Shown here one piece after another: positions 53,544 through 61,275 of a DNA stretch of 64,000 nt; within the stretch, counting starts at the first letter, position 1; every line of letters begins with the position of its first letter. Both the position numbers and the translations under genes were made by a program. The notes beneath the pieces are model-generated. The model was not told the DNA's origin. It ran no database searches and was given only the letters and a program-made list of their open reading frames with translations. This stretch comes from Ruminiclostridium cellobioparum subsp. termitidis CT1112 (GTDB taxonomy: Bacteria; Bacillota; Clostridia; Acetivibrionales; DSM-1351): positions 21,292-85,291 of the forward strand of contig NZ_AORV01000038.1 in NCBI RefSeq assembly GCF_000350485.1. The letters are read 5' to 3'.

Positions 53544-53580
53544 AAAAAAATCCATCCGGGAACTCCGGATGGATTTTTTA
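53544..53580. terminator. Bidirectional terminator
   Basis: A perfect 16-bp stem (AAAAAAATCCATCCGG with CCGGATGGATTTTTT) with a 5-nt loop lies between tkt and the converging transporter operon. Confidence 0.9.
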
Positions 53581-53611
53581 TTTATAAATTATTTAGCGTT
53601 TTTTACATCTG

Positions 53612-54406
53612 CTATGACAGCAGCGCACGGTCATTTGCGAATTCCTCGCCGCTTGCCCTGCCGAAGCGCTGCAGCAGATCCTCCACAGTGAGCTTCTTTT
53701 TGTCCTCTCCCTTGATATCCAGAATTATGCGTCCTTCATGCATCATTATCAGGCGGTTGCCATGTTTTATGGCGTCGCGCATATTGTGGGTAACCATTAA
53801 CGCTGTAAGCCTATCATCCTCAATAAATCTGTCACTGAGCTGGAGCACCTTTTCAGCGGTTTTGGGGTCAAGGGCTGCCGTATGCTCATCCAGTAGCAGC
53901 AATCTGGGCTTTTTCAGCGTGGCCATTAATAGAGTCAGCGCTTGCCGCTGTCCTCCCGAGAGCAGCCCCACTTTCGCATCCAGCCGGTTTTCCAGCCCCA
54001 GCTCCAAATGGCTGAGCAGCTCCTTATACAGTGTTCTTTCCTTGTTTTTGATCCCCCATCTCAGACCCCGGGGCTGTCCCCTGCGGTATGCAAGGGCAAG
54101 ATTCTCCTCAATACCCATGTTGGCGGCAGTACCCCTCATGGGGTCCTGGAATACCCTTCCCAGCATTATTGCACGCCTGTGTTCGGAGTATTTTGTCACA
54201 TCGGTATTATCTATCACTATTGAGCCCATTTCTATGGGATATACACCTGCCACGCAATTGAGCAAAGTTGACTTACCGGCCCCGTTGCCCCCTATCAAAG
54301 TGACAAAATCACCTTCATCAAGCTGCAGGCTGACGTTGCGCAGCGCAACCTTTTCATTTACCGTTCCGGGATTAAAAACCTTATATATTCCATTAACCTG
54401 AAGCAT
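53612..54406 (-). CDS. trpZ: TrpXYZ-type ABC transporter ATPase
   Basis: The 264-residue ATPase has Walker A IGGNGAGKST, signature LLSGGQRQA, Walker B LLLLDEHTAALD and H-loop THNMRDA. The 'DEHTAALDPKTAEK' wording is typical of ATPases paired with DUF534-type binding proteins. It overlaps the permease gene by 1 bp. The Trp-type T-box upstream of the operon suggests tryptophan or a precursor as substrate; the trpXYZ name comes from comparative genomics. Confidence 0.85.
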   Translation of the reverse strand: MLQVNGIYKVFNPGTVNEKVALRNVSLQLDEGDFVTLIGGNGAGKSTLLNCVAGVYPIEMGSIVIDNTDVTKYSEHRRAIMLGRVFQDPMRGTAANMGIEENLALAYRRGQPRGLRWGIKNKERTLYKELLSHLELGLENRLDAKVGLLSGGQRQALTLLMATLKKPRLLLLDEHTAALDPKTAEKVLQLSDRFIEDDRLTALMVTHNMRDAIKHGNRLIMMHEGRIILDIKGEDKKKLTVEDLLQRFGRASGEEFANDRALLS

Positions 54407-55308
54407 TAGTCACCCTCCTTGATAGATATTTTAATTGGGTGAAGATATGTTTTGAATACCGGCAAAGCCAGGGCTATGGCCACGGTTATTGCCGTAAACA
54501 GCTTCAGATCATTTGCGGGCATACCCAATTTAAGTACGAATGCAATGATGATACGGTAGGTCATGGCACCCAGGGCCAGTGATAGAAGCCGGCTGAAGAA
54601 ACTCTTCCTCCCGAAAAGCACTTCACCTATAATAACCGATGCCAAACCTATAACTATTGAACCCGTACCCATTTGAACATCTGCAAAGCCCTGGCTTTGT
54701 GCAATCAATGCACCGCTGATTGCAACCAGACCGTTACTTATTACCAGCCCTATGATCTTCATCATATTGGTGTTTATACCCTGCGCCCGGACCATGTGCG
54801 GGTTGTCACCGGTGGCACGTATGGCAGAGCCTATTTCGGTTCCGAAGAACCAATATAAAATTCCCACCACTGCCGAAACGCAGATAAAGCCTAAAACTAT
54901 AACGGCATCTCTCGTACTCATGCCCAATTTCGTAAACGGTGTATAGACCGTATCCATACGCAGCAGAGCCACATTGGCCTTTCCCATGATATGCAGGTTG
55001 ACCGAGTAAAGGGCAATCATGGTCAGGATTCCTGACAACAGTGCCGGTATCTTAAGCTTTGTGTGCAGCAGTCCTGTTATCAGGCCGGCAGTCAAGCCTC
55101 CCAACAGTGCAAGAGCAGTTGCCGCAAAGGGATTGACTCCGAGACTTATAGCCTTGGCGGCTATGGCAGCACCCATTGCAATACTTCCCTCCACAGTCAG
55201 ATCTGCAATATCCAAAATACGGTAGGTTATATACACCCCTATTGTCATAACGGCCCATAGCAGCCCAAGGGATATAGCCCCAAGAAATATATCCAACATT
55301 ACATTCAC
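54406..55308 (-). CDS. trpY: TrpXYZ-type ABC transporter permease
   Basis: The 300-residue protein has about eight to nine hydrophobic segments and the branched-chain-type permease pattern (ADLTVEGSIAMGAAIAAKAI, EIGSAIRATGDNPHMVRAQGI). It sits between the binding-protein and ATPase genes in one operon under T-box control. Confidence 0.87.
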   Translation of the reverse strand: MNVMLDIFLGAISLGLLWAVMTIGVYITYRILDIADLTVEGSIAMGAAIAAKAISLGVNPFAATALALLGGLTAGLITGLLHTKLKIPALLSGILTMIALYSVNLHIMGKANVALLRMDTVYTPFTKLGMSTRDAVIVLGFICVSAVVGILYWFFGTEIGSAIRATGDNPHMVRAQGINTNMMKIIGLVISNGLVAISGALIAQSQGFADVQMGTGSIVIGLASVIIGEVLFGRKSFFSRLLSLALGAMTYRIIIAFVLKLGMPANDLKLFTAITVAIALALPVFKTYLHPIKISIKEGD

Positions 55309-55363
55309 CCATTTTCCATTCTATCTTCAAAGTTTGTGATTATATTATATGATAGCTTTTTGA

Positions 55364-56380
55364 TTATTTACCCTTGATTACGTACTGTTCCAGATCTGCC
55401 GGTATCTTAAGCCCTATTTCATCGGCTATGGCTCCGTTTATTGCAAAATCAAAATTCTTGGAACCTTCAATTGGCATTGTGGCAGGTTTTGCTTCGCCTT
55501 TTAATATTTTAACCGCCATCAGTCCTGTCTGGTAGCCCAGATCCTTGTAGTTTATACCCAGAGTGGCCAGCCCGCCCTTGTCAACCATACCGGATTCCCC
55601 GCATATAACAGGTATCTTGGCTTTGGTGGTTACACCGCTTACAACAGGCATGGCTGAAGCAAAGGTGTTGTCGGTTGGTACATAGATTGCATCACACTGT
55701 GTGACTATTGACTGTGCCGCCTGTTGAACATCGTTTGAATTGGTTACAGTAGCCTCGACATATGTCAGTCCCAGCTTCTCAATAGCTTCTTTGGCAAGCT
55801 TTGCCTGCAAAATGGAGTTATCTTCGCTGGAAGTATACATCACTCCCACCTTTTTTGCACCCGGCACCAATTTGACCAGCAAATCCATTTGTTCCTTAAT
55901 TGGATTCATATCTGTGGTACCGCTGACATTTCCGCCGGGAGCAGTATTGGAATTTACAAGCTTGGCGGATTCAAAATCAGTTACTGCTGTTGCCAGTATT
56001 GGTATCTCTGTTGTCTTTCCTGCAATGGACTGGGCTGCCGGAGTTGCTATTGCCAGCACCAGGTCTGCTTTATTGCTTACAAAACGATCACTGATGGTAG
56101 AAAGATTGCTCTGATCACCCTGAGCATTCTGCAAATCAATGGTTATTTTTTCTCCATCCACATATCCATTGTCTTTCAAGGCTTCTATAAAGCCTTCCCG
56201 TGCGCTATCTAGCGCACTGTGCTCCATGTACTGAACGATACCGATGTTCAGTTTTTTTGTGTCAGTACCATCCGTACCATTTGAGCTGCTGTTTGAACTG
56301 TTGTTTGCGCCGCAGCCTGCTACACCTGCCATCATGGCAACTACCGTCAATAACGCCAAACCCCTATTAATTTTTTTCAT
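55364..56380 (-). CDS. trpX: TrpXYZ-type substrate-binding lipoprotein
   Basis: The 338-residue protein has a lipoprotein signal (VVAMMAGVAGCG), a Ser/Asn-rich linker, and the DUF534 (TrpX/YtrB-like) fold: NIGIVQYMEHSALDSAREGFIEAL, IATPAAQSIAGKTTEIPILATAVTD and the VGVMYTSSEDNS, DAIYVPTDNTFAS and GESGMVDKGGLATLGINY strands. It is first in the operon and follows a T-box leader. Confidence 0.9.
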   Translation of the reverse strand: MKKINRGLALLTVVAMMAGVAGCGANNSSNSSSNGTDGTDTKKLNIGIVQYMEHSALDSAREGFIEALKDNGYVDGEKITIDLQNAQGDQSNLSTISDRFVSNKADLVLAIATPAAQSIAGKTTEIPILATAVTDFESAKLVNSNTAPGGNVSGTTDMNPIKEQMDLLVKLVPGAKKVGVMYTSSEDNSILQAKLAKEAIEKLGLTYVEATVTNSNDVQQAAQSIVTQCDAIYVPTDNTFASAMPVVSGVTTKAKIPVICGESGMVDKGGLATLGINYKDLGYQTGLMAVKILKGEAKPATMPIEGSKNFDFAINGAIADEIGLKIPADLEQYVIKGK

Positions 56381-56461
56381 AACCGTACCTCCGTCCTACA
56401 TTTAATTAATTTATTATTCAACCAGCTCATTTTGAGCTGCTTTGAACCACCGTTCCAGACA

Positions 56462-56725
56462 ATAAAAAATCGCCTCCAGTAATAAACTTACAGGGGCGAA
56501 TTCATATCGCGGTACCACCTTGCTTCATTGTTTGCACAATCTCACACGAACAACCAATATTGTTCTTCCACTATAACGGGCGGATCCCGAAGCCACCTAC
56601 AGGGCATTTGCCTTTGAGCGCACAGCTCCCAAGATGAATTCACAATACCGTATCCTGCCTTCTTTCACCGGCCGAAGGCTCTCTGAAGGATTTGGTAAAA
56701 CTGTTACTGGTTCTTGATCATCGCT
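56462..56725 (-). ncRNA. T-box riboswitch leader, probably tryptophan-specific
   Basis: On the minus strand the conserved T-box core AAGGTGGTACCGCGA lies at 56507-56521, followed by a terminator hairpin (TCGCC...GGCGA with an inner GTAA/TTAC stem) and TTTTTT at about 56464-56500. The Stem I AGAGAG region begins near 56695. In the specifier region, TGG at 56629-56631 (in GAATTCATCTTGGGAGCTG) fits a Trp codon. Uncharged tRNA would open the terminator and turn on the transporter operon. The T-box call is firm; the Trp assignment is less so. The AT-rich 56730-57030 stretch upstream holds nothing else I can name. Confidence 0.9.
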
Positions 56726-57031
56726 TTTTATATTCTATTGCATTTTTTTAATTGTATTTTTATAAATACTTTGTATGCGTTATTTTACTATACACATAAA
56801 TTTATGTCAACCTGTAAATATATCTATTCCATCACAAAAGTATTTGTATCAATTATACTATTTTATCCCAATTAATCAAATGATTTTTTTCAAGAATGGG
56901 TTTCGATTGCAAATTAATTGTATTTCAATTAATTTTTATTATTTATTGGTATGTTTTTATTGACAAACGATAATTATGGGGTTATATTACACTTAAAGGA
57001 TAAAATATATTGCACATTGTTGGAGGTTTAT

Positions 57032-57502
57032 ATGAAGCTGCAATTGCCCGGGCAAAAAAATCTGAGTCATATTGTTGAGGTTATGTGTACCGTATTTCAG
57101 GTTATGGGTGTGATACTGGTTGGCTCCCTTCCCTGGACGTTGAATAACTACCTGCTCTTTAAAAACAGTTATGTATCCGGCAACGTTTATTATTCCATGC
57201 TGATACTGCTTTTTTTATCGGGGATTTGTGCCTTTTGTATTTTAGGGCAGTCAAAAAAGATTCTTCGCAATATAAATAAAAAAGACCCTTTTACCCTTGA
57301 TACGGCCAACAGAATCAAATACATCTCCTACTGGTGTTTGCCCATAGCTTTCGCTTACCTTGCCGCAATTTATTTTATTCCCTCCGCATTTGTACTTTTG
57401 GTTGGGTTGACTTTTTTATTCCTTTCAGCCTGTATTTTTATAATAGCCAGGCTATTTTACCAGGCAGTCAGCTACAAGCAGGAAAATGATCTGACAATCT
57501 AG
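57032..57502 (+). CDS. DUF2975 membrane protein
   Basis: The 156-residue protein has four hydrophobic segments and the DUF2975 pattern (LFLSGICAFCILGQSKKILRNINKKDPFTLDTANRIKYISYWCLPIAF). The central 'LRxIxxxxPFTxxNxxRIK' loop is characteristic. It lies 14 bp before a YozG-like HTH gene, the usual partner. Function is unknown; the pair is often proposed to respond to envelope state. The ATG at 57032 follows GGAGG. Confidence 0.85.
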   Translation: MKLQLPGQKNLSHIVEVMCTVFQVMGVILVGSLPWTLNNYLLFKNSYVSGNVYYSMLILLFLSGICAFCILGQSKKILRNINKKDPFTLDTANRIKYISYWCLPIAFAYLAAIYFIPSAFVLLVGLTFLFLSACIFIIARLFYQAVSYKQENDLTI

Positions 57503-57516
57503 AGAGGAGAAAAAAG

Positions 57517-57738
57517 ATGCCTATCATAGTAAATGTTGATGTAATGCTGGCTAAACGGAAAATGAGCTCAACCGAGCTGGCTGAAAAAATTGGAATCACC
57601 ACTGCAAACCTGTCCATATTAAAGACCAATAAGGCAAAGGCAATCCGCTTCTCCACACTTGAGGAAATATGTAAGGCGCTTAACTGCCAGCCTGCCGATA
57701 TCCTGGAATATGTTCCGGAGGAGGAACCTGCAAAATAG
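57517..57738 (+). CDS. YozG-like Cro/C1 HTH regulator
   Basis: The 73-residue protein is little more than an HTH domain (IIVNVDVMLAKRKMSSTELAEKIGITTANLSILKTNKAKAIRFSTLEEICKALNCQPADILEY). It is nearly always found beside DUF2975 genes, as here, with AGAGGAG 8 nt before the ATG. Confidence 0.88.
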   Translation: MPIIVNVDVMLAKRKMSSTELAEKIGITTANLSILKTNKAKAIRFSTLEEICKALNCQPADILEYVPEEEPAK

Positions 57739-57906
57739 GATATCCGGATATAATCTAAAAACTGAATAATTTCATAATTTTCATTAACCGGAAACACTAC
57801 TTAACATTAAATTTAATTTTCTAAAAAAGAATATTTACAAGTCCATTTTGAATTATGCCCTTTTTTAGTAATTCAATTTAAAAAAATCAAGCAAAGGAGT
57901 ATGACC

Positions 57907-59490
57907 ATGGAAGATCAAAAAAAACCTCTGCCAGAACCGCTTAATAATGTACCTCCAAATTATAAACCTTATATACCAAGAGACAAAACATCGGAATATC
58001 AGGCCTTCAAATCAAAAGTAATATCCCCGAAGGGCTTTATCATTACCATACTAAGCATTTTACTGGCCACCCTTTTTACAGAGACAATTTTTCTCGGTAT
58101 TGCCGGCATATCTGTTCCCATATTCGCCATAGCCTTCTATTCCAGCCTGTTTTACTATTTCCATGAAAAGGAGAAGCCCATTAACCGGACGGGCATATTT
58201 CTGACAATTCCGGTGTTTCTTCTGGCCTTCAGCTTTTTCCTGCACTACAATCCCAGTACCCGGTTCATAACCTGGCTTACCTTAATCGGACTCGTATGTA
58301 TCCAGCTTGTCATGCTGGGCACCAATCCGGCAGAAAGTCTTTTCTCATATGACATGCTGACAAGGGTAATGTCAAAAATCATCGGACACTCCTTCCTGAA
58401 CCTTGGGATGCCCTTTTTCTCCCTGGAATTCCTGAAAAAAAGAAGAAAAACACATAGCTCCGGTAAAGCAACACTTATACTTATAGGTCTGGCTATTTCA
58501 CTGCCCGTTGTTATAATTCTGCTGGGCCTGTTCATGAGTGCCGATGCAGTTTTTGAAAACGCTGTCAACAGTGTTGTTAGCTTCATCAATGTGGATTTCG
58601 GCAACATATTTGCCGACCTGTTCCTGGGATTCTTCGGCGGAATCTTTCTTTCTGCCGCACTGCTGGGTCTTAAATACGAGGAACATGAGGAAAAAGCCGC
58701 CGGGAAAATAGGAAATTCCGTTGACGGGCTTGTTATCGGAACTTTCCTGACCATAATTAATATTTTGCTGATTGCTTTCGTGGGCTTCCAGTTCGCTTAT
58801 CTTTTCGGAGGTACGGTCAATATCACCGTATCGGATATGACTTATGCCGAATATGCAAGACGGGGCTTCTTTGAACTCACCGCTGCATCAGGTATAATAA
58901 TTTCCATAGCACTTTTTGTTATGATAATGACCAAAAAGAAGGAAGATAAGCTCCCTTCATGGGTTAAGCTCTGTACCGTCTCCCTTTGTTTATGCAATGG
59001 TATTTTATTGGTGTCAGCCATAAAGAGAATGCTTTTATATGTGGATGCTTACGGACTAAGTGTGAAACGTGTGCTGACACTGTGGCTCATGTGCCTTATC
59101 GGTCTATGTCTTGTCTGGATGATTATTAAATGCTTTATACCTAAAATGGATGTAATGAAGCTTATCGGCATTACTGTAGTCACGGGCGTTTGCATTTTAA
59201 GCCTCACAAATACCGAGAGGTTAATAGCCCGCTATAATATCGACCGTTACATCAGTGACCCCACTAAGATAACCCTGGACGTATACCATCTTGGAAGACT
59301 ATCCTATACTGCAGCACCCGAAATTGCACGTTTAAAGGATATGGATTCAGACGGAAGCCAGTTTGCCAAGTCCGATATAATAGTGATATTACAGAAACAG
59401 AAAGCATCCTGTAAAATCAGAAATACATTATATGGATTTACACTGGACAGTATCGAGGCACAGCAGGTGTTTTCCGGCATAGCAAAATAG
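57907..59490 (+). CDS. DUF4173/DUF4153 multi-pass membrane protein
   Basis: The 527-residue protein has a hydrophilic proline-rich N-terminus (about 1-45) and then 11 or so membrane segments. The family core is LTYAEYARRGFFELTAASGIIISIALF-like (SDMTYAEYARRGFFELTAASGI), and the C-terminal NTERLIARYNIDRYISDPTKITLDVYHLGRLSYTAAPEIA is shared by DUF4173 proteins. Function is unknown. The ATG at 57907 has AAAGGAG 7 nt upstream; the one at 57901 is too close. The DUF815 ATPase gene follows. Confidence 0.88.
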   Translation: MEDQKKPLPEPLNNVPPNYKPYIPRDKTSEYQAFKSKVISPKGFIITILSILLATLFTETIFLGIAGISVPIFAIAFYSSLFYYFHEKEKPINRTGIFLTIPVFLLAFSFFLHYNPSTRFITWLTLIGLVCIQLVMLGTNPAESLFSYDMLTRVMSKIIGHSFLNLGMPFFSLEFLKKRRKTHSSGKATLILIGLAISLPVVIILLGLFMSADAVFENAVNSVVSFINVDFGNIFADLFLGFFGGIFLSAALLGLKYEEHEEKAAGKIGNSVDGLVIGTFLTIINILLIAFVGFQFAYLFGGTVNITVSDMTYAEYARRGFFELTAASGIIISIALFVMIMTKKKEDKLPSWVKLCTVSLCLCNGILLVSAIKRMLLYVDAYGLSVKRVLTLWLMCLIGLCLVWMIIKCFIPKMDVMKLIGITVVTGVCILSLTNTERLIARYNIDRYISDPTKITLDVYHLGRLSYTAAPEIARLKDMDSDGSQFAKSDIIVILQKQKASCKIRNTLYGFTLDSIEAQQVFSGIAK

Positions 59491-59582
59491 CTCCAGGCAA
59501 AAGATTGACATCTTACTGCCCAAATGATATAAAGTAAGAAAAACTGCTATCGTGAGATAAATACCTGTAAAGGAAGTATTAT

Positions 59583-60872
59583 ATGTACGTAGATACAAAT
59601 GAATTATTTTTATACCGTAAGTTTGAGCAGCAAACGTTATTTGATAATATTACCGGTATAATCAATAACTATGAAAATATTAACTACGAAGAGATTAAAA
59701 AAATCATATATCCGTGTACCAATGAGCTGATAGAGTTTGGCATGTGCTGCGGATTTGAAGGTAATCTGTGGCACTGTTTTCTGACCTATTTGCTGGTCAA
59801 TAATGAAAATTCCTATTCCAGATCTCTTGAAATAGGCGGCTCGGTAACAGGAACCATTACTCGGCTGGCATTAAACGACTTCAGGATTTTCAAGCAATTA
59901 TTTGATTTTGATCTAACTTTGATTGATAAAGTACTTGGATTGGATTGTCTGTGTTTTGTTTCGGACTTCAGCAATCCGGACAGCTCAAAAGCACTGATGG
60001 ATACTGATATAATACAGGCTTTCAGAGAACTTACCTACAATCTCAGGCATTCCAGTGATCCCCAGGTTTTCTGCAGGCATACAAGCGATTTTTACAGACA
60101 GCACGGTGTCGGTAAATTCGCAATGTACAAAGCCTTCAAGGTGTGTCCCGGCGGACAGTCGGCTGATATTATTCCCATTGCAAATACCGGTAACATATAT
60201 TTGGATGACCTTGTAGGTTATGAGCTGCAAAAAAAGGAGCTCATCAAAAACACTGAAGATTTTATAAACGGGTACAAGGCGAATAATGTATTGCTGTACG
60301 GTGACAGTGGTACCGGCAAGTCCTCAAGCATTAAGGCCATTCTCAATGAATATAGCTCCCGGGGACTCAGGATGATAGAAGTGTACAAGCACCAGTTCGG
60401 CTATTTGCAGGAAATAATCCAGCAGGTAAGGAACCGGAATTACAAGTTCATAATATATATGGATGACCTGTCCTTTGAAGATTATGAAACAGAGTATAAA
60501 TATCTTAAGGCCATCATAGAAGGAGGCCTTGAAATGCACCCTGGCAATGTCCTCCTTTACGCAACGTCCAACAGAAGACACCTGATAAGGGAAAAATGGA
60601 GTGACAAGGACGACAGGGACGATGACCTCCACACAAATGATACCGTTCAGGAAAAATTGTCACTGGCCGCCCGTTTTGGGCTGTCCATCCTTTATATTTC
60701 GCCAAATAAAAAGGAGTTTAACAATATCGTCAGAGTTTTGGCCCAGAAAAACAACATAGCACTTCCCGAGGAAGAGCTGTTCCTTGAAGCCAACAAATGG
60801 GAGATGCGCCACGGCGGTTTATCGGGCAGAACAGCCCAGCACTTTATAACCTATCTAAAAACCAAACTGTAA
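59583..60872 (+). CDS. DUF815 AAA+ ATPase
   Basis: The 429-residue protein has a variable N-terminal half and an AAA+ domain from about residue 205: YLDDLVGYELQKKELIKNTEDFI, Walker A LLYGDSGTGKSS, Walker B FIIYMDDLSFEDYE, sensor LLYATSNRRHLI and the FGLSILYISPNKKEFNNIV segment. This is the DUF815 pattern. The role is unknown. It follows the DUF4173 gene in the same direction with a 92-bp gap. Confidence 0.9.
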   Translation: MYVDTNELFLYRKFEQQTLFDNITGIINNYENINYEEIKKIIYPCTNELIEFGMCCGFEGNLWHCFLTYLLVNNENSYSRSLEIGGSVTGTITRLALNDFRIFKQLFDFDLTLIDKVLGLDCLCFVSDFSNPDSSKALMDTDIIQAFRELTYNLRHSSDPQVFCRHTSDFYRQHGVGKFAMYKAFKVCPGGQSADIIPIANTGNIYLDDLVGYELQKKELIKNTEDFINGYKANNVLLYGDSGTGKSSSIKAILNEYSSRGLRMIEVYKHQFGYLQEIIQQVRNRNYKFIIYMDDLSFEDYETEYKYLKAIIEGGLEMHPGNVLLYATSNRRHLIREKWSDKDDRDDDLHTNDTVQEKLSLAARFGLSILYISPNKKEFNNIVRVLAQKNNIALPEEELFLEANKWEMRHGGLSGRTAQHFITYLKTKL

Positions 60873-60934
60873 TTTACCTTGGATTACACATACCACCATT
60901 TATGAATTTAGTTATTGACACTTAGGGGGCTCAC

Positions 60935-61159
60935 ATGTCGAAGCAAATCAAGGCACTTATTCTGCTGTTTATTTTCATGCTCTCTTCTTTAGGCACCTGG
61001 ACGGCAGCAGCGGCAAAACCGGCCTATTCAAAAACGCTGGAGCAGATTTATCACAGCAAGGAAGTGTACAGGGATACTGAAACCGCCCTCATTTTTAATA
61101 AATCCCTGGTTGCTTTGCAGAGCACCTGGGACTGGACTGCAGGTATGAAAAGGCAGTAA
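60935..61159 (+). CDS. Small exported protein
   Basis: The 74-residue protein has a classic signal peptide (ALILLFIFMLSSLGTWTAAAA) and a mature part of about 48 residues (KTLEQIYHSKEVYRDTETALIF). AGGGGGCTCAC precedes the ATG. I recognise no family; it may be a secreted peptide or the remnant of a larger exported protein. Confidence 0.6.
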   Translation: MSKQIKALILLFIFMLSSLGTWTAAAAKPAYSKTLEQIYHSKEVYRDTETALIFNKSLVALQSTWDWTAGMKRQ

Positions 61160-61275
61160 ATACATATTATATTGATTAAAATTATTGAGGAAAAATAATT
61201 ATGCCCATTATACGGCACTCACGTACCGGTTTAATGGGCCATAATTTTTACTGGAATATTAATAAGCAATTTTCA

